From Acetatifactor muris (GTDB lineage: Bacteria; Bacillota; Clostridia; Lachnospirales; Lachnospiraceae): a stretch of DNA of 51,737 nucleotides. The notes beneath the pieces are model-generated. The model was not told the DNA's origin. It did not search any database and saw only the letters and a list, made by a program, of their open reading frames with translations. The position numbers and the translations under genes are program-made. Below are positions 40,576-48,501 of this stretch, piece after piece. Within the stretch, counting starts at the first letter, position 1; each line of letters begins with the position of its first letter. The DNA lies in assembly GCF_024623325.1 (NCBI RefSeq), contig NZ_JANJZD010000032.1:1-51737 (forward strand), given 5' to 3'.

Positions 40576-40704
40576 ATGGCATTATATGATATCTCGCCTG
40601 CGCCGGGCTTTCAGCATGGAATTGTGAACGGGAATCTGTATACAATCATGATTATCTGTGATAGAAAGTATTTAAAGGAATATAACGCAGATAAGAAAAA
40701 ATAA
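40576..40704 (+). CDS. Possible small protein or gene fragment, 42 residues
   Basis: A frame of 42 codons starts MALYDISPAPGFQHGIVNGN and ends CDRKYLKEYNADKKK. Only GAGAAGAT lies before the ATG, a poor ribosome site. It follows the decayed paralogue copy and may be the tail of another decayed gene. Nothing similar is recognised, and it is listed with low confidence. Confidence 0.25.
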   Translation: MALYDISPAPGFQHGIVNGNLYTIMIICDRKYLKEYNADKKK

Positions 40705-40784
40705 ACTGCCGGAATAAACTGCCTGAAAATGGAAATCCTTATATTTGAAATTTATAGATTTCAGAATGGGGATGCAGGCAGGAT

Positions 40785-40988
40785 ATGATATCATTTTTGG
40801 AAATGGTGCAGCGCTATCCGATTGGTGCTAAGGTAAATGTGCCAGAAGGAGACAAAGCAGAAAATCGGCGGGAAATTATGGGTTACGAGTATTATAACGG
40901 AACAGGATACCTGGTTTTTCGGAATAATGAGAAGGTAAATGTGGAGCAGGTGATGGGTTTTCGCTATCCCCGGACATCAGGTTTTTAA
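40785..40988 (+). CDS. Small uncharacterised protein, 67 residues
   Basis: Starts MISFLEMVQRYPIGAKVNVP and contains EIMGYEYYNGTGYLVFRNNE, then VEQVMGFRYPR. The balanced composition and beta-strand-like alternation around GYLVFRNNEKVNVEQVMG suggest a small SH3-like or beta-barrel fold. GCAGGAT precedes the ATG closely. No signal peptide or membrane helix is seen. It lies 104 nt before the peptidase gene on the same strand. The family is not recognised. Confidence 0.55.
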   Translation: MISFLEMVQRYPIGAKVNVPEGDKAENRREIMGYEYYNGTGYLVFRNNEKVNVEQVMGFRYPRTSGF

Positions 40989-41092
40989 AGGAATGGGTGT
41001 TTCTTAATAAAATATTAGGAAAGTCACAACAGAATAGTAAAATTTCAGAGCCCTTTTGTCTCTATACTAATATAGTGACAGGAGGGTTTTTT

Positions 41093-42166
41093 ATGGTACA
41101 ACATGATGTTGAAATGAGAGGCAGATGGCAGGGACAGCAGGCAGCAGGGCAAAGAAGAAACACACAGTTTGCAGCGGGGCGGCAAGTAACCGGACAGCGA
41201 TCGGCTGGACCGGGAAGGAATTTACAATATATAGGCGTACAAAGAGCAGTGGTGCAGGATAGGAATAAGGGGTATACAGCCGGCCGGGGAACAACTACGA
41301 GAGCAACCGTGAGGACAACCGGCCAGAGAAGGACCGGTGCTGGAAAGCTGTCCGTAAAACGGCGCAGGAACAGAAGAATAAAGAGGTTCTGCGCACTGGC
41401 CATGAGTGTTGCATTAGGCCTGGGTATTGTCATGGCTGTGCAGAGTGCGCAGCACACGTTTGCCGGGTTCTCCATGGAATTGCCGGAGCGGGCAGGTATG
41501 AATACAGTGATCATAGAGGAAGGGAATATATCTTCGACTGCCGGACTGCCGGACTTTACCGAAGAATTGCAGGAGCTTCTGGAGAAAAACGAAGAGACCC
41601 GCGATTATGTGGAAAATTATTCAAATCGGGAGCATTACAAAAGTCAGGTGATAGACCTGACAGAGGAGGTCACCAGCGGTGAAGTACCTTTGCTGATGCA
41701 GTGGGACAGGCGGTGGGGCTATGATGCGTATGGGGATAGTATGATAGGGCTTGCGGGCTGCGGGCCTCTTTGCCTGAATATGGCTTATCTGTATTTTACG
41801 GAAGACCTGACGATGACGCCCAGAAAGATGGCGGAATTTGTGCATGACGGCGGATATCACACGGCCGCGGGAACCAGCTGGAGTCTCTGGACAGAGGGAG
41901 TGTCAGATCTGGGACTGGAAGGAAGTGAACTTTCTCTGGATGAGAGCGCAATGCAGCGGGCTCTGGACACGGGCGGGCTGATTGTATGCAGTATGCGGCC
42001 GGGAGATTTTACCACTACCGGACATTTCATTTTGATTCGAGGATATGGAGAAGACGGATTTTACGTGAATGACCCGAACCGCAGAAGCACCAGTGGGAGA
42101 ACGTGGACTTTTGATACATTGAAAGGTCAGATTAAAAATCTCTGGGTGCTGCGGGAAGGTTTATAA
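41093..42166 (+). CDS. Membrane-anchored C39-like cysteine peptidase
   Basis: Type II membrane protein of 357 residues. The first 98 residues are a very basic, Gln/Arg/Gly/Thr-rich cytoplasmic tail (for example GQRRNTQFAAGRQVTGQRSA). One helix lies at about 100-117 (CALAMSVALGLGIVMAV), followed by a stalk and an extracellular papain-like domain. The catalytic Cys223 is in LAGCGPLCLNMAYLYF, His311 in TTTGHFILIRGYG, and Asp327 in FYVNDPNRRST, the C39_2 pattern. AGGAGGG lies 7 nt before ATG 41093. Such peptidases may trim surface proteins or peptidoglycan-linked peptides. The last six bases overlap the convergent toxin gene. Confidence 0.87.
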   Translation: MVQHDVEMRGRWQGQQAAGQRRNTQFAAGRQVTGQRSAGPGRNLQYIGVQRAVVQDRNKGYTAGRGTTTRATVRTTGQRRTGAGKLSVKRRRNRRIKRFCALAMSVALGLGIVMAVQSAQHTFAGFSMELPERAGMNTVIIEEGNISSTAGLPDFTEELQELLEKNEETRDYVENYSNREHYKSQVIDLTEEVTSGEVPLLMQWDRRWGYDAYGDSMIGLAGCGPLCLNMAYLYFTEDLTMTPRKMAEFVHDGGYHTAAGTSWSLWTEGVSDLGLEGSELSLDESAMQRALDTGGLIVCSMRPGDFTTTGHFILIRGYGEDGFYVNDPNRRSTSGRTWTFDTLKGQIKNLWVLREGL

Positions 42167-42664
42167 AGATAAACGGGTATCCTGAATGACCTGCTGTTCA
42201 AGTTCATGATAGATTTTGAACACATCAGGAAAAATCACTTTTGCACCACGTTTTGCGATAGCCAGAACATTGCGGGCATTTTTTTCCACATCAGCGGCTA
42301 CCCTATTATCGATTCTAATGGGATAATTATTTTTATCGACATATGCGGTCAGATATTTGCCTGTTGCAGGACACATATTTTGAATGAGAAATGCAGTATT
42401 TCTCCCAAGAACTATACCGAAACGAATCGTATTACAATATCCATATTTTTTAATTTTATCCTGTTCAATGCGTTTGAACTTTTCGAATTTTGATGAAATG
42501 GGGACAATCCAGTAAATATCGGCTGTTTTAGAATCTTTAAATGCAAAGAAGCAGGGACGGCTATGGGGCAGTCCATCAATAATATCCTTATTTTGCATAA
42601 GCCTGTCATCTGGAAAATCCTGATAATACTGATCTGAAAGAAAATACAACTGAGCCTCTGGCAT
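42161..42664 (-). CDS. Type III toxin, ToxN/CptN-family endoribonuclease
   Basis: RNase toxin of 167 residues, the usual length for ToxN/AbiQ/CptN proteins. Family blocks are visible: QLYFLSDQYYQDFPDDRLMQ, then HSRPCFFAFKDSK, DIYWIVPISSKFEKFKRIEQ, NTIRFGIVLGRNTAFLIQNM and the helical end VFKIYHELEQQVIQDTRLSL. In this family the toxin cuts mRNA and its own antitoxin RNA, and it is held inactive in a toxin-RNA complex. AGGAG lies about 8 nt before the ATG. Upstream on the same strand are a perfect hairpin, a 48-nt tandem repeat and a consensus promoter, the complete type III layout. It may act in phage abortive infection or plasmid-like stabilisation. Confidence 0.9.
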   Translation of the reverse strand: MPEAQLYFLSDQYYQDFPDDRLMQNKDIIDGLPHSRPCFFAFKDSKTADIYWIVPISSKFEKFKRIEQDKIKKYGYCNTIRFGIVLGRNTAFLIQNMCPATGKYLTAYVDKNNYPIRIDNRVAADVEKNARNVLAIAKRGAKVIFPDVFKIYHELEQQVIQDTRLSL

Positions 42665-42684
42665 AAGAAAATCTCCTGTATAAG

Positions 42685-42714
42685 GTAACGCCCTGCCTCT
42701 CGACAGGGCGTTAC
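42685..42714 (-). terminator. Hairpin between RNA antitoxin and toxin gene
   Basis: GTAACGCCCTG at 42685-42695 and CAGGGCGTTAC at 42704-42714 form a perfect 11-bp stem with an 8-nt loop. On the minus strand only CTTATA follows, so it is a leaky terminator. That is the known type III arrangement: most transcripts stop after the antitoxin RNA and some continue into the toxin. Confidence 0.88.
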
Positions 42715-42840
42715 GAACATTTTAATCCTGACCATTTATAAGCCGCATATCAGGGAGCGAACACTATTTGTCATCCTGACCATTTATAAGCCGCATATCA
42801 GGGAGCGAACACTATTTTATGGGAAATGCTTTCCCGTATA
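42715..42840 (-). ncRNA. Type III antitoxin RNA, 2.2 copies of a 48-nt repeat
   Basis: Two units at 42727-42774 and 42775-42822 are identical over about 43 of 48 bases. A partial third unit (minus-strand AATGTTCG) precedes the terminator. Read as RNA, each unit contains CUCCCUGAUAUGCGGCUUAU and then AAAUGGUCAGGAU. CCUGA and UCAGG can pair, leaving loops suited to a pseudoknot as in ToxI and CptI. The transcript should begin near 42839 with a 5' GGGAAA-GCA-UUUCCC hairpin (plus-strand arms 42821-42826 and 42830-42835). Unit length and copy number resemble CptI of gut Clostridia. Confidence 0.88.
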
Positions 42841-42845
42841 CTATT

Positions 42846-42874
42846 ATTATACGTACAAAGCAGAACTATGTCAA
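42846..42874 (-). promoter_or_regulatory. Fully consensus promoter of the type III antitoxin RNA
   Basis: On the minus strand TTGACA (42869-42874), exactly 17 nt, and TATAAT (42846-42851). Both hexamers are perfect. Such a strong promoter is expected for an RNA antitoxin that must be in excess of the toxin. Confidence 0.92.
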
Positions 42875-42901
42875 TTACTCGTTGAAAATTTTATGACGGG
42901 A

Positions 42902-43597
42902 TTACAGATATTCTGTTTTATCCTTCATATGACGGTATATCATGACAGCACTGGCTTCATAAGCTCTGAAGGCCTGGGCTTTCCGCTTTTTCTCATCCCA
43001 GGCTTTCATCAGACTGCGATGTTCCAGCCGCTGTGCGGTCAGTCGCTCTTCCAGGAGCTTATCCTGGATTCTTTTAGCTTCCGCCTTCTTTTTCAGGTAT
43101 TCTTTCAGCAGCTTTTTGCGTCTGGCCTTTTTGGCTCTTTCCGCCTGCAGACGTCTTCTTTCCTCGGCGCGTCTGGCCCGCTCACATTTCTGGACACCAT
43201 AGGTGTATCCGTAACTTTTATCCCAGGAATCTTCGATGTGAATCAGGGCAAACTGGGGAGGGCAGCATCCGTAATTCACGGACCTGCTTTCTGCCAGGTA
43301 ATTCAGAACCTTCTGTTCATAGGCCGGGTCAAACTGCATTCTGCGGTAGGCGGCATCGGTTATATCAATGAAAGTGAATACTTTCTTCTGAGAGGGATGC
43401 AGCGGCAGAGAGTTTATTTTATCATGGATATATAATTTATATTCCGAAAGAGTCATGTCTTTTACAGAGGGGTAGTATTTTTCTGCCATTTTATCAGCGA
43501 AGCTGGCGCCCACTTTTTCATTACTCCCGGAAGCCGGTGCCTGTGTATTTTCATAGTTGGTGCCGGCGGAGTATCCTGCGCTTATTTTATTATCCAT
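42902..43597 (-). CDS. Uncharacterised Arg/Lys-rich coiled-coil protein
   Basis: Not recognised as a named family. It has 231 residues and begins MDNKISAGYSAGTNYENTQA, with GGAGGG about 9 nt upstream. A conserved-looking central part includes FADKMAEKYYPSVKDMTLSE and YKLYIHDKINSLPLHPSQKK. From about 135 to 215 a long, uninterrupted, very basic helix follows (for example ARRAEERRRLQAERAKKARR), probably a coiled coil. No signal peptide or membrane helix is seen. A role in binding nucleic acid or a filament is possible from the charge alone. It lies just upstream of the antitoxin RNA promoter and divergent from the LysM protein gene. Confidence 0.72.
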   Translation of the reverse strand: MDNKISAGYSAGTNYENTQAPASGSNEKVGASFADKMAEKYYPSVKDMTLSEYKLYIHDKINSLPLHPSQKKVFTFIDITDAAYRRMQFDPAYEQKVLNYLAESRSVNYGCCPPQFALIHIEDSWDKSYGYTYGVQKCERARRAEERRRLQAERAKKARRKKLLKEYLKKKAEAKRIQDKLLEERLTAQRLEHRSLMKAWDEKKRKAQAFRAYEASAVMIYRHMKDKTEYL

Positions 43598-43836
43598 CCC
43601 GAATTCCCTCCGTTTCCCTGCATGTGTTATAACTATGCATATTTCCAGCAGTTCGGACAAAGCCTGTAACTGCTGCGATCATTCTCATATTATATATCGG
43701 GGCAAAATATGAATTTGATGACGGCAGAGAGCATAAATTGTTGCCTGCATGTAACAAATGGTTACAAAAAAACAGGAACATTATAAATTGCTTTTCATAT
43801 CATATACAGGATAGAAATAAGGAGAAGACAATCGTA
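43598..43836. other. Divergent intergenic region with TGTAAC/GTTACA repeat
   Basis: Between the coiled-coil gene and the LysM protein gene. It contains the perfect inverted repeat TGTAAC-AAATG-GTTACA near 43749-43765, followed by CATTATAAAT, a plausible -10 for the plus-strand gene. No small gene stands out. Confidence 0.4.
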
Positions 43837-45687
43837 ATGGCGATAGGATATTTGATCATGCAGGCGCGGACTGCGCATGATGCCGTTCCGCTCAGCGGGA
43901 TACAGGTGAGGATACTGGACGACAGAGGAAATCCGATTTACACCCTGACAACAGATGAGAGCGGAGAGACGCTGAAGGTTCCGCTGGAGACACTGGATAA
44001 AAGTTTTTCTCAAAGTCAGTATTTTTCGGGTCTGCCTTATCTGAGCTATAATGTACTGGCACAGGGAGCCGGTTTTAATACCCTATATATTACACAGATA
44101 CCCATTTATGACGGAGAGACAGCCATACTGCCATTGGAACTTGTGCCCATGCAGCCCATGCAGCGCAGGCCGGAGGAGACGAAGCTGTTTATCGGGAAGC
44201 CTGCCGTGGCTATGCAGGAAACCCGCAGTCAGGAGGGGGAAACGGAGCCTGATGAGCGGGTATTGCGCCAGGTTGTGATTCCGAATCCCATTACAGTGCA
44301 TCTGGGAGCTCCGGGCTCTTCTGCCACAAATGTGCAGGTATCGTTTCCGGATTATGTAAAAAACGTGGCCAGCAGTGAAATTTATCCTACCTGGCCGACC
44401 AACGCACTGCGGGCAAACATTTATGCCATTATTACATTTGCGCTGAATCGTGTCTATACAGAATGGTACAGGAGCCGCGGATATAATTATGATATTACCA
44501 ACAGTACAGCATACGATCAGTATTATGTACACGGACGCCCGATTTATGAATCTATCAGCAGAATTGTGGATGAGATTTTCAATGAATATGTGCGGAGGCA
44601 GGGACAAAATGCACCGTATTTTACTTCTTTCTGCAATGGGACTACGGTAACCTGCCAGGGAATGTCTCAGTGGGGGACAGTTACACTGGCAGAAAGAGGA
44701 CTTAGCCCTCTGGAAATTCTGCGCAGTTATTATCCGAAGGATATCGAAATCGTCAGCACGGATGTAATCACAAATGTAGTGACCTCATATCCGGGAACGG
44801 CGCTCCGGGTGGGAAGTACCGGGCTGAATGTGGAGACCATTCAGAAGTGGCTGGGAAGGGTACGCCGGAACTATCCTGCGATTCCGGTAATTACGGATGA
44901 AACCGGCACATTCGGGGACAGCACGAAAGAAGCAGTGATTAAATTTCAGCGTATTTTCGGTTTGGCTCCGGACGGAGTTGTTGGGAAATCCACCTGGTTC
45001 AAGCTGTCGAGCCTGTATACCGCAGTGACCAGACTGGCGGAGCTGGACAGTGAAGGGGATACACTTGGAATAGGAACGGTTCCGCCTTCCGTGGTACTGC
45101 GGCAGGGATCCAGGGGGCAGGATGTTATCACTTTGCAGTATCTCCTGGATGTCATTTCCGAATATTACTCCGGGATACCGGCACCGGCCCAGGATGGCAT
45201 CTTTGGAAGCGGAACACAGCAGTCGGTCATTGCATTTCAGAGAGCAATGCGGCTTACCCCGGATGGAATTGTGGGACCGGCCACCTGGAAGAAGCTGTAT
45301 GAGACATACCGGGGAATCGGACAGAATGTACCCATGCCGGGGCCATCGCCGGAGCCGTCGCCCGGACCTGGACCGGGGACTGACTATCAGGAATATGTGG
45401 TTCGGGCAGGAGACAGTCTCTGGCTGATTGCACAGAAGTTTCATACCACGGTGGATGCAATTAAGAAACTGAACGGATTGACCAGCGATCTGATAAATGT
45501 AGGGCAGGTGCTGAAAATCCCTTCTTCTCAGCCGGGACCGTATTTTGAGTATACGGTCCGGTCGGGAGATACACTGTGGCTGCTTTCCAGACGATATGAT
45601 ACCACTGTGGAGGCAATCAAGAGTCTCAATGGACTGACCAGTGACATGCTGAATATAGGGCAGGTGCTGAAGATTCCCACAAGATAA
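43837..45687 (+). CDS. SpoIID-like / peptidoglycan-binding / LysM multidomain protein
   Basis: Cell-wall protein of 616 residues without a clear signal peptide. In order it has a carboxypeptidase-regulatory-like beta domain (about 15-100, IQVRILDDRGNPIYTLTTDE); a SpoIID/LytB-type region (about 165-310) with EIYPTWPTNALRANIYAIIT and TTVTCQGMSQWGTVTLAERG; and two peptidoglycan-binding domains (TFGDSTKEAVIKFQRIFGLA; IFGSGTQQSVIAFQRAMRLT). A Pro/Gly linker, PGPSPEPSPGPGPG, follows, and then two LysM modules (VVRAGDSLWLIAQKFHTTVD; TVRSGDTLWLLSRRYDTTVE). AAGGAGA precedes ATG 43837. The layout suggests binding and remodelling of spore or vegetative peptidoglycan. The absence of an export signal suggests a mother-cell spore protein, which is inference. 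Confidence 0.88.
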   Translation: MAIGYLIMQARTAHDAVPLSGIQVRILDDRGNPIYTLTTDESGETLKVPLETLDKSFSQSQYFSGLPYLSYNVLAQGAGFNTLYITQIPIYDGETAILPLELVPMQPMQRRPEETKLFIGKPAVAMQETRSQEGETEPDERVLRQVVIPNPITVHLGAPGSSATNVQVSFPDYVKNVASSEIYPTWPTNALRANIYAIITFALNRVYTEWYRSRGYNYDITNSTAYDQYYVHGRPIYESISRIVDEIFNEYVRRQGQNAPYFTSFCNGTTVTCQGMSQWGTVTLAERGLSPLEILRSYYPKDIEIVSTDVITNVVTSYPGTALRVGSTGLNVETIQKWLGRVRRNYPAIPVITDETGTFGDSTKEAVIKFQRIFGLAPDGVVGKSTWFKLSSLYTAVTRLAELDSEGDTLGIGTVPPSVVLRQGSRGQDVITLQYLLDVISEYYSGIPAPAQDGIFGSGTQQSVIAFQRAMRLTPDGIVGPATWKKLYETYRGIGQNVPMPGPSPEPSPGPGPGTDYQEYVVRAGDSLWLIAQKFHTTVDAIKKLNGLTSDLINVGQVLKIPSSQPGPYFEYTVRSGDTLWLLSRRYDTTVEAIKSLNGLTSDMLNIGQVLKIPTR

Positions 45688-45763
45688 TAATTGAATGTGA
45701 TATCAATGTAATAAATACAATGTAAAGATCATGTAAAACGATTTCCAGATAAGATTTAAATAT

Positions 45764-45835
45764 AAAAGCGGCTGGAGAGAAATAATCTGTCTTTTGTGTG
45801 AAAGACGCAGATTATTTCTCCATGGACGCTTTTTT
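45764..45835. terminator. Large bidirectional terminator between convergent genes
   Basis: Nested arms: GAGAAATAATCTG (45777-45789) with CAGATTATTTCTC (45808-45820), inner GTCTTT/AAAGAC around TGTGTG, and outer AAAAGCG (45764-45770) with CGCTTTTTT (45827-45835). A T-run is available on both strands. It serves both the LysM protein gene and the convergent glycosidase gene, whose stop lies inside it. Confidence 0.88.
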
Positions 45836-48422
45836 ACCGACTAATACATGTCTTATTTACACTGTCATCAGTATCGGCCGGAGTGATTCTGCAGTCGCTG
45901 CGGACTGTCAGGTATTTTCCTTCCTGAATATCTTCACCGCTTTCATTGACAAGGAGAACCGGGCTTTCACCCCAGGGATTACGGATCCGCAGAGGGTTTC
46001 TGCCTCCGGTGAGAACGGCTTCGGTGCATTTTCCGGCTGCAGCGCGGGCTTCCGCCTGCCACCCGCCTACGGTATGCAGCCGTATCTGTGCATCCCATTT
46101 TTCCGGCAGGGAGGAGAATAGATACAGAACAGGTTCTTCTCCCGGTGCTTTTGGATATCCCTGACATACGGCATTGGCCATGGCGGAAGTAATATGCCCC
46201 AGTCTTTGAACATCCGGTGCCTGGGGACCTTCCCGCAGTGTCATTCGGTTGGCCAGTATTTTGGTATAGGCGCAGCCCTTCAGGTCCGTGAAATCTTTCT
46301 CATAACTGTCCAGGTCATGCATGGCGGCCACAAATGCTCCCATTGCATGGGGATCATTGCTTCTGGAGACTGCATCCACACACATATCCAGAGTATTTAC
46401 TCGTACTTTGCTGCCGTATCCGTAATGACGCTTAATCATATTCATTGTATTGCTACCCAGTTTTCGGATTTCTTCATCTTCTGTCTCCGGTGTACAATAG
46501 TCGTATAAAGTGACAGGGTCAGAAATATGTTCGCAGTTTGCACTGCCATACTGCCCTTTTGATCTGGCGCTGGCCCAGCATTCATCCTTTTCTTCCCCGG
46601 TGACCAGAGCTCCTTTTTCTGCGGAAGTGGGGATAGGGGCCAGTCTGTTCAGAAATTTCCGCCATACCAGGATGCGCTCTTTATCTGTTTCCAGAAATTC
46701 GGCGGCTTTTATTGCGACAGGTAAGATACCATGCATGGCAGTCATTTCAGAGACAGCATCCATACAGTCCCAGACAGCTTCATGGTTATTGCAGTGTTCC
46801 ACATGGAGATTTCCGTCCTTTCCTTCTGCAATGAGAGGAAGATTTACATACAGTTCCGCGGCTCCCCGGATAAATGGATATGCTTTTTCGCGCAGCCATT
46901 CTCTGTCATCCAGAATCAGAAAGCATTTCCACATCCAATATGCAATTTTGGCTGTTGTGGAAAATATATGGCTCACATATCCGAATACACCGAAACCTCT
47001 TTCCGCATAACCATCAGCTCTGTGAGAAATATAGCTGTAGCGGGTGTCAAAGGAATTTCGGCCTTCGGCAAACTTTTTAAAGGCTTCTGAACGTTCCTCC
47101 CATTTTCTCTTACAGGTATATAATGCGATGAATTCTTCCTGCAGTTCGGCCGGAATTTCTTCGGGGCCGTTAAACCAGGTAGTTTCTGGTATCCAGAGAC
47201 CTTTTGTTCCCCATTGTTGTACAGCAGCTTTTTCACAGGCATTTCTCCAGTTTTCCATATGAGATATGAAAGCTTCCGCAAGTTCCGTAAAGCCGGTAGA
47301 AATCAGCGCCGCATAGTAGCAGGAAGCGTTGTGCCACCAGTATTGAGAGCCCCACATTTTAAAATCTCCTCCGGTACTGAAAAGCAACCCTCCATATCGG
47401 GGCATATATTTACCTCTCGAGGTGATGGCCATGATGTAGAAAAAGTAATTAATATCTTCGGTGATCTGTTCTCCGCGTCCATTTTCACCGGAAAAACTGA
47501 GATAGGGAGCACGCTTCCAGAATTCTTTCCACCATTGCTCATTGCAGATTCTCAGAACCTCCATGTCCGCACATCGTTCTTCTGTGGGAATCAGGTCAAA
47601 GGTTTTGTCCTCTTCCAGTGTTGCATAGGAAGTGATTATAAATACGGTTTTGGCAGGCGTTTCCGTCGAATTTTCCCGGGGCAGCGCTTCAAGCACGGTT
47701 TCGGTGGGATTTCGATGCCAGGTGAAGACCTGGCTGTTCGGAGCTGTTACTTCCACCAGGCTGCTGCAATAAAAGCTTCCTTCCCGAAAAATCTGTCGTA
47801 ATGCAATTTTCTGATCTTCTTTTTCCAGGACGGTGGATGCAAGCTGTTTTACCTGTTTACTGTAGGAGATATTCCCGTCCCTGTACAGCGCGGGATGGGT
47901 GTAGTTTCTGTTATTGCATCCAACAGCGTATTGGCTCTGAAAGCGCAGGGCTCGCAGGTGTGCAGAGATACGGTGCGGCATTTTCCTGAAATCCTTTATT
48001 TCCAATACCAGGAAATCCTCCTCCATATCTCCATAACACAGAATTTCCACCTCGTTTCCGACAATGTGCAGCTGTCCTTTTTCAATGGACAGCGTTTGTT
48101 CGGTATTTTCTCCGAATACAGGCTGGTCTGCGGAGGATAATTCCATATCCAGGAATGCACATCCTCCCGAATAGTCTGAGTCGGTTCCACGTACGGAACG
48201 GGAGGATGAGTCCATGCCGAACACATCTACCCGATTGATCTGCATGTGAAGTGCGTTCGGCGTCAGCCATACAAGGGTTCCCATGCGTCCGTTTCCCACC
48301 GGCATTCCGTCTTCGGGAAGAACACCATATTCGGAATGATTTTCCTGAGAGGAGAGATTGCCGATTCCTTTGTAATGAAGGTTTCCGGTTCTTTTTTCTT
48401 TTGCGTTTTCTTCGATTGTCAT
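45834..48422 (-). CDS. Glycoside hydrolase, GH95-like alpha-barrel
   Basis: Cytoplasmic glycosidase of 862 residues, without a signal peptide. The N-terminal beta domain opens VLPEDGMPVGNGRMGTLVWL, like the PVGNGRLG motif of GH95 and DUF5703 proteins. The central (alpha/alpha)6-type barrel includes MWGSQYWWHNASCYYAALIS, YPFIRGAAELYVNLPL and VEHCNNHEAVWDCMDAVSEM. The C-terminal beta domain closes with LRIRNPWGESPVLLVNES. GH95 enzymes act on alpha-L-fucosides or galactosides, so a deoxy-sugar or galacto-oligosaccharide is possible, but assignment to one family is not certain. It is the last gene of the binding-protein/permease operon and probably cleaves the imported oligosaccharide. Confidence 0.72.
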   Translation of the reverse strand: MTIEENAKEKRTGNLHYKGIGNLSSQENHSEYGVLPEDGMPVGNGRMGTLVWLTPNALHMQINRVDVFGMDSSSRSVRGTDSDYSGGCAFLDMELSSADQPVFGENTEQTLSIEKGQLHIVGNEVEILCYGDMEEDFLVLEIKDFRKMPHRISAHLRALRFQSQYAVGCNNRNYTHPALYRDGNISYSKQVKQLASTVLEKEDQKIALRQIFREGSFYCSSLVEVTAPNSQVFTWHRNPTETVLEALPRENSTETPAKTVFIITSYATLEEDKTFDLIPTEERCADMEVLRICNEQWWKEFWKRAPYLSFSGENGRGEQITEDINYFFYIMAITSRGKYMPRYGGLLFSTGGDFKMWGSQYWWHNASCYYAALISTGFTELAEAFISHMENWRNACEKAAVQQWGTKGLWIPETTWFNGPEEIPAELQEEFIALYTCKRKWEERSEAFKKFAEGRNSFDTRYSYISHRADGYAERGFGVFGYVSHIFSTTAKIAYWMWKCFLILDDREWLREKAYPFIRGAAELYVNLPLIAEGKDGNLHVEHCNNHEAVWDCMDAVSEMTAMHGILPVAIKAAEFLETDKERILVWRKFLNRLAPIPTSAEKGALVTGEEKDECWASARSKGQYGSANCEHISDPVTLYDYCTPETEDEEIRKLGSNTMNMIKRHYGYGSKVRVNTLDMCVDAVSRSNDPHAMGAFVAAMHDLDSYEKDFTDLKGCAYTKILANRMTLREGPQAPDVQRLGHITSAMANAVCQGYPKAPGEEPVLYLFSSLPEKWDAQIRLHTVGGWQAEARAAAGKCTEAVLTGGRNPLRIRNPWGESPVLLVNESGEDIQEGKYLTVRSDCRITPADTDDSVNKTCISR

Positions 48423-48501
48423 TTCTTTTGTTTTACCTCCCTGCGCTGGTTCCTGTTTGCGACAGCCCTGTATGGCTGAACCGTAACTGCTTTCTGTCTG
48501 G

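Noticed and set aside
40389..40589. Small gene of 66 codons
   Set aside because: It overlaps the decayed paralogue copy in another frame, has no ribosome site, and its sequence has no coherent features.
42727..42822. CRISPR or simple duplication
   Set aside because: Only two contiguous 48-nt units with no spacers. Promoter, terminator and ToxN-like gene explain them as an RNA antitoxin.
47214..47801. Open frame of 195 codons on the plus strand
   Set aside because: It is antisense to the glycoside hydrolase and Phe/Ser/Arg-rich, with no family resemblance.
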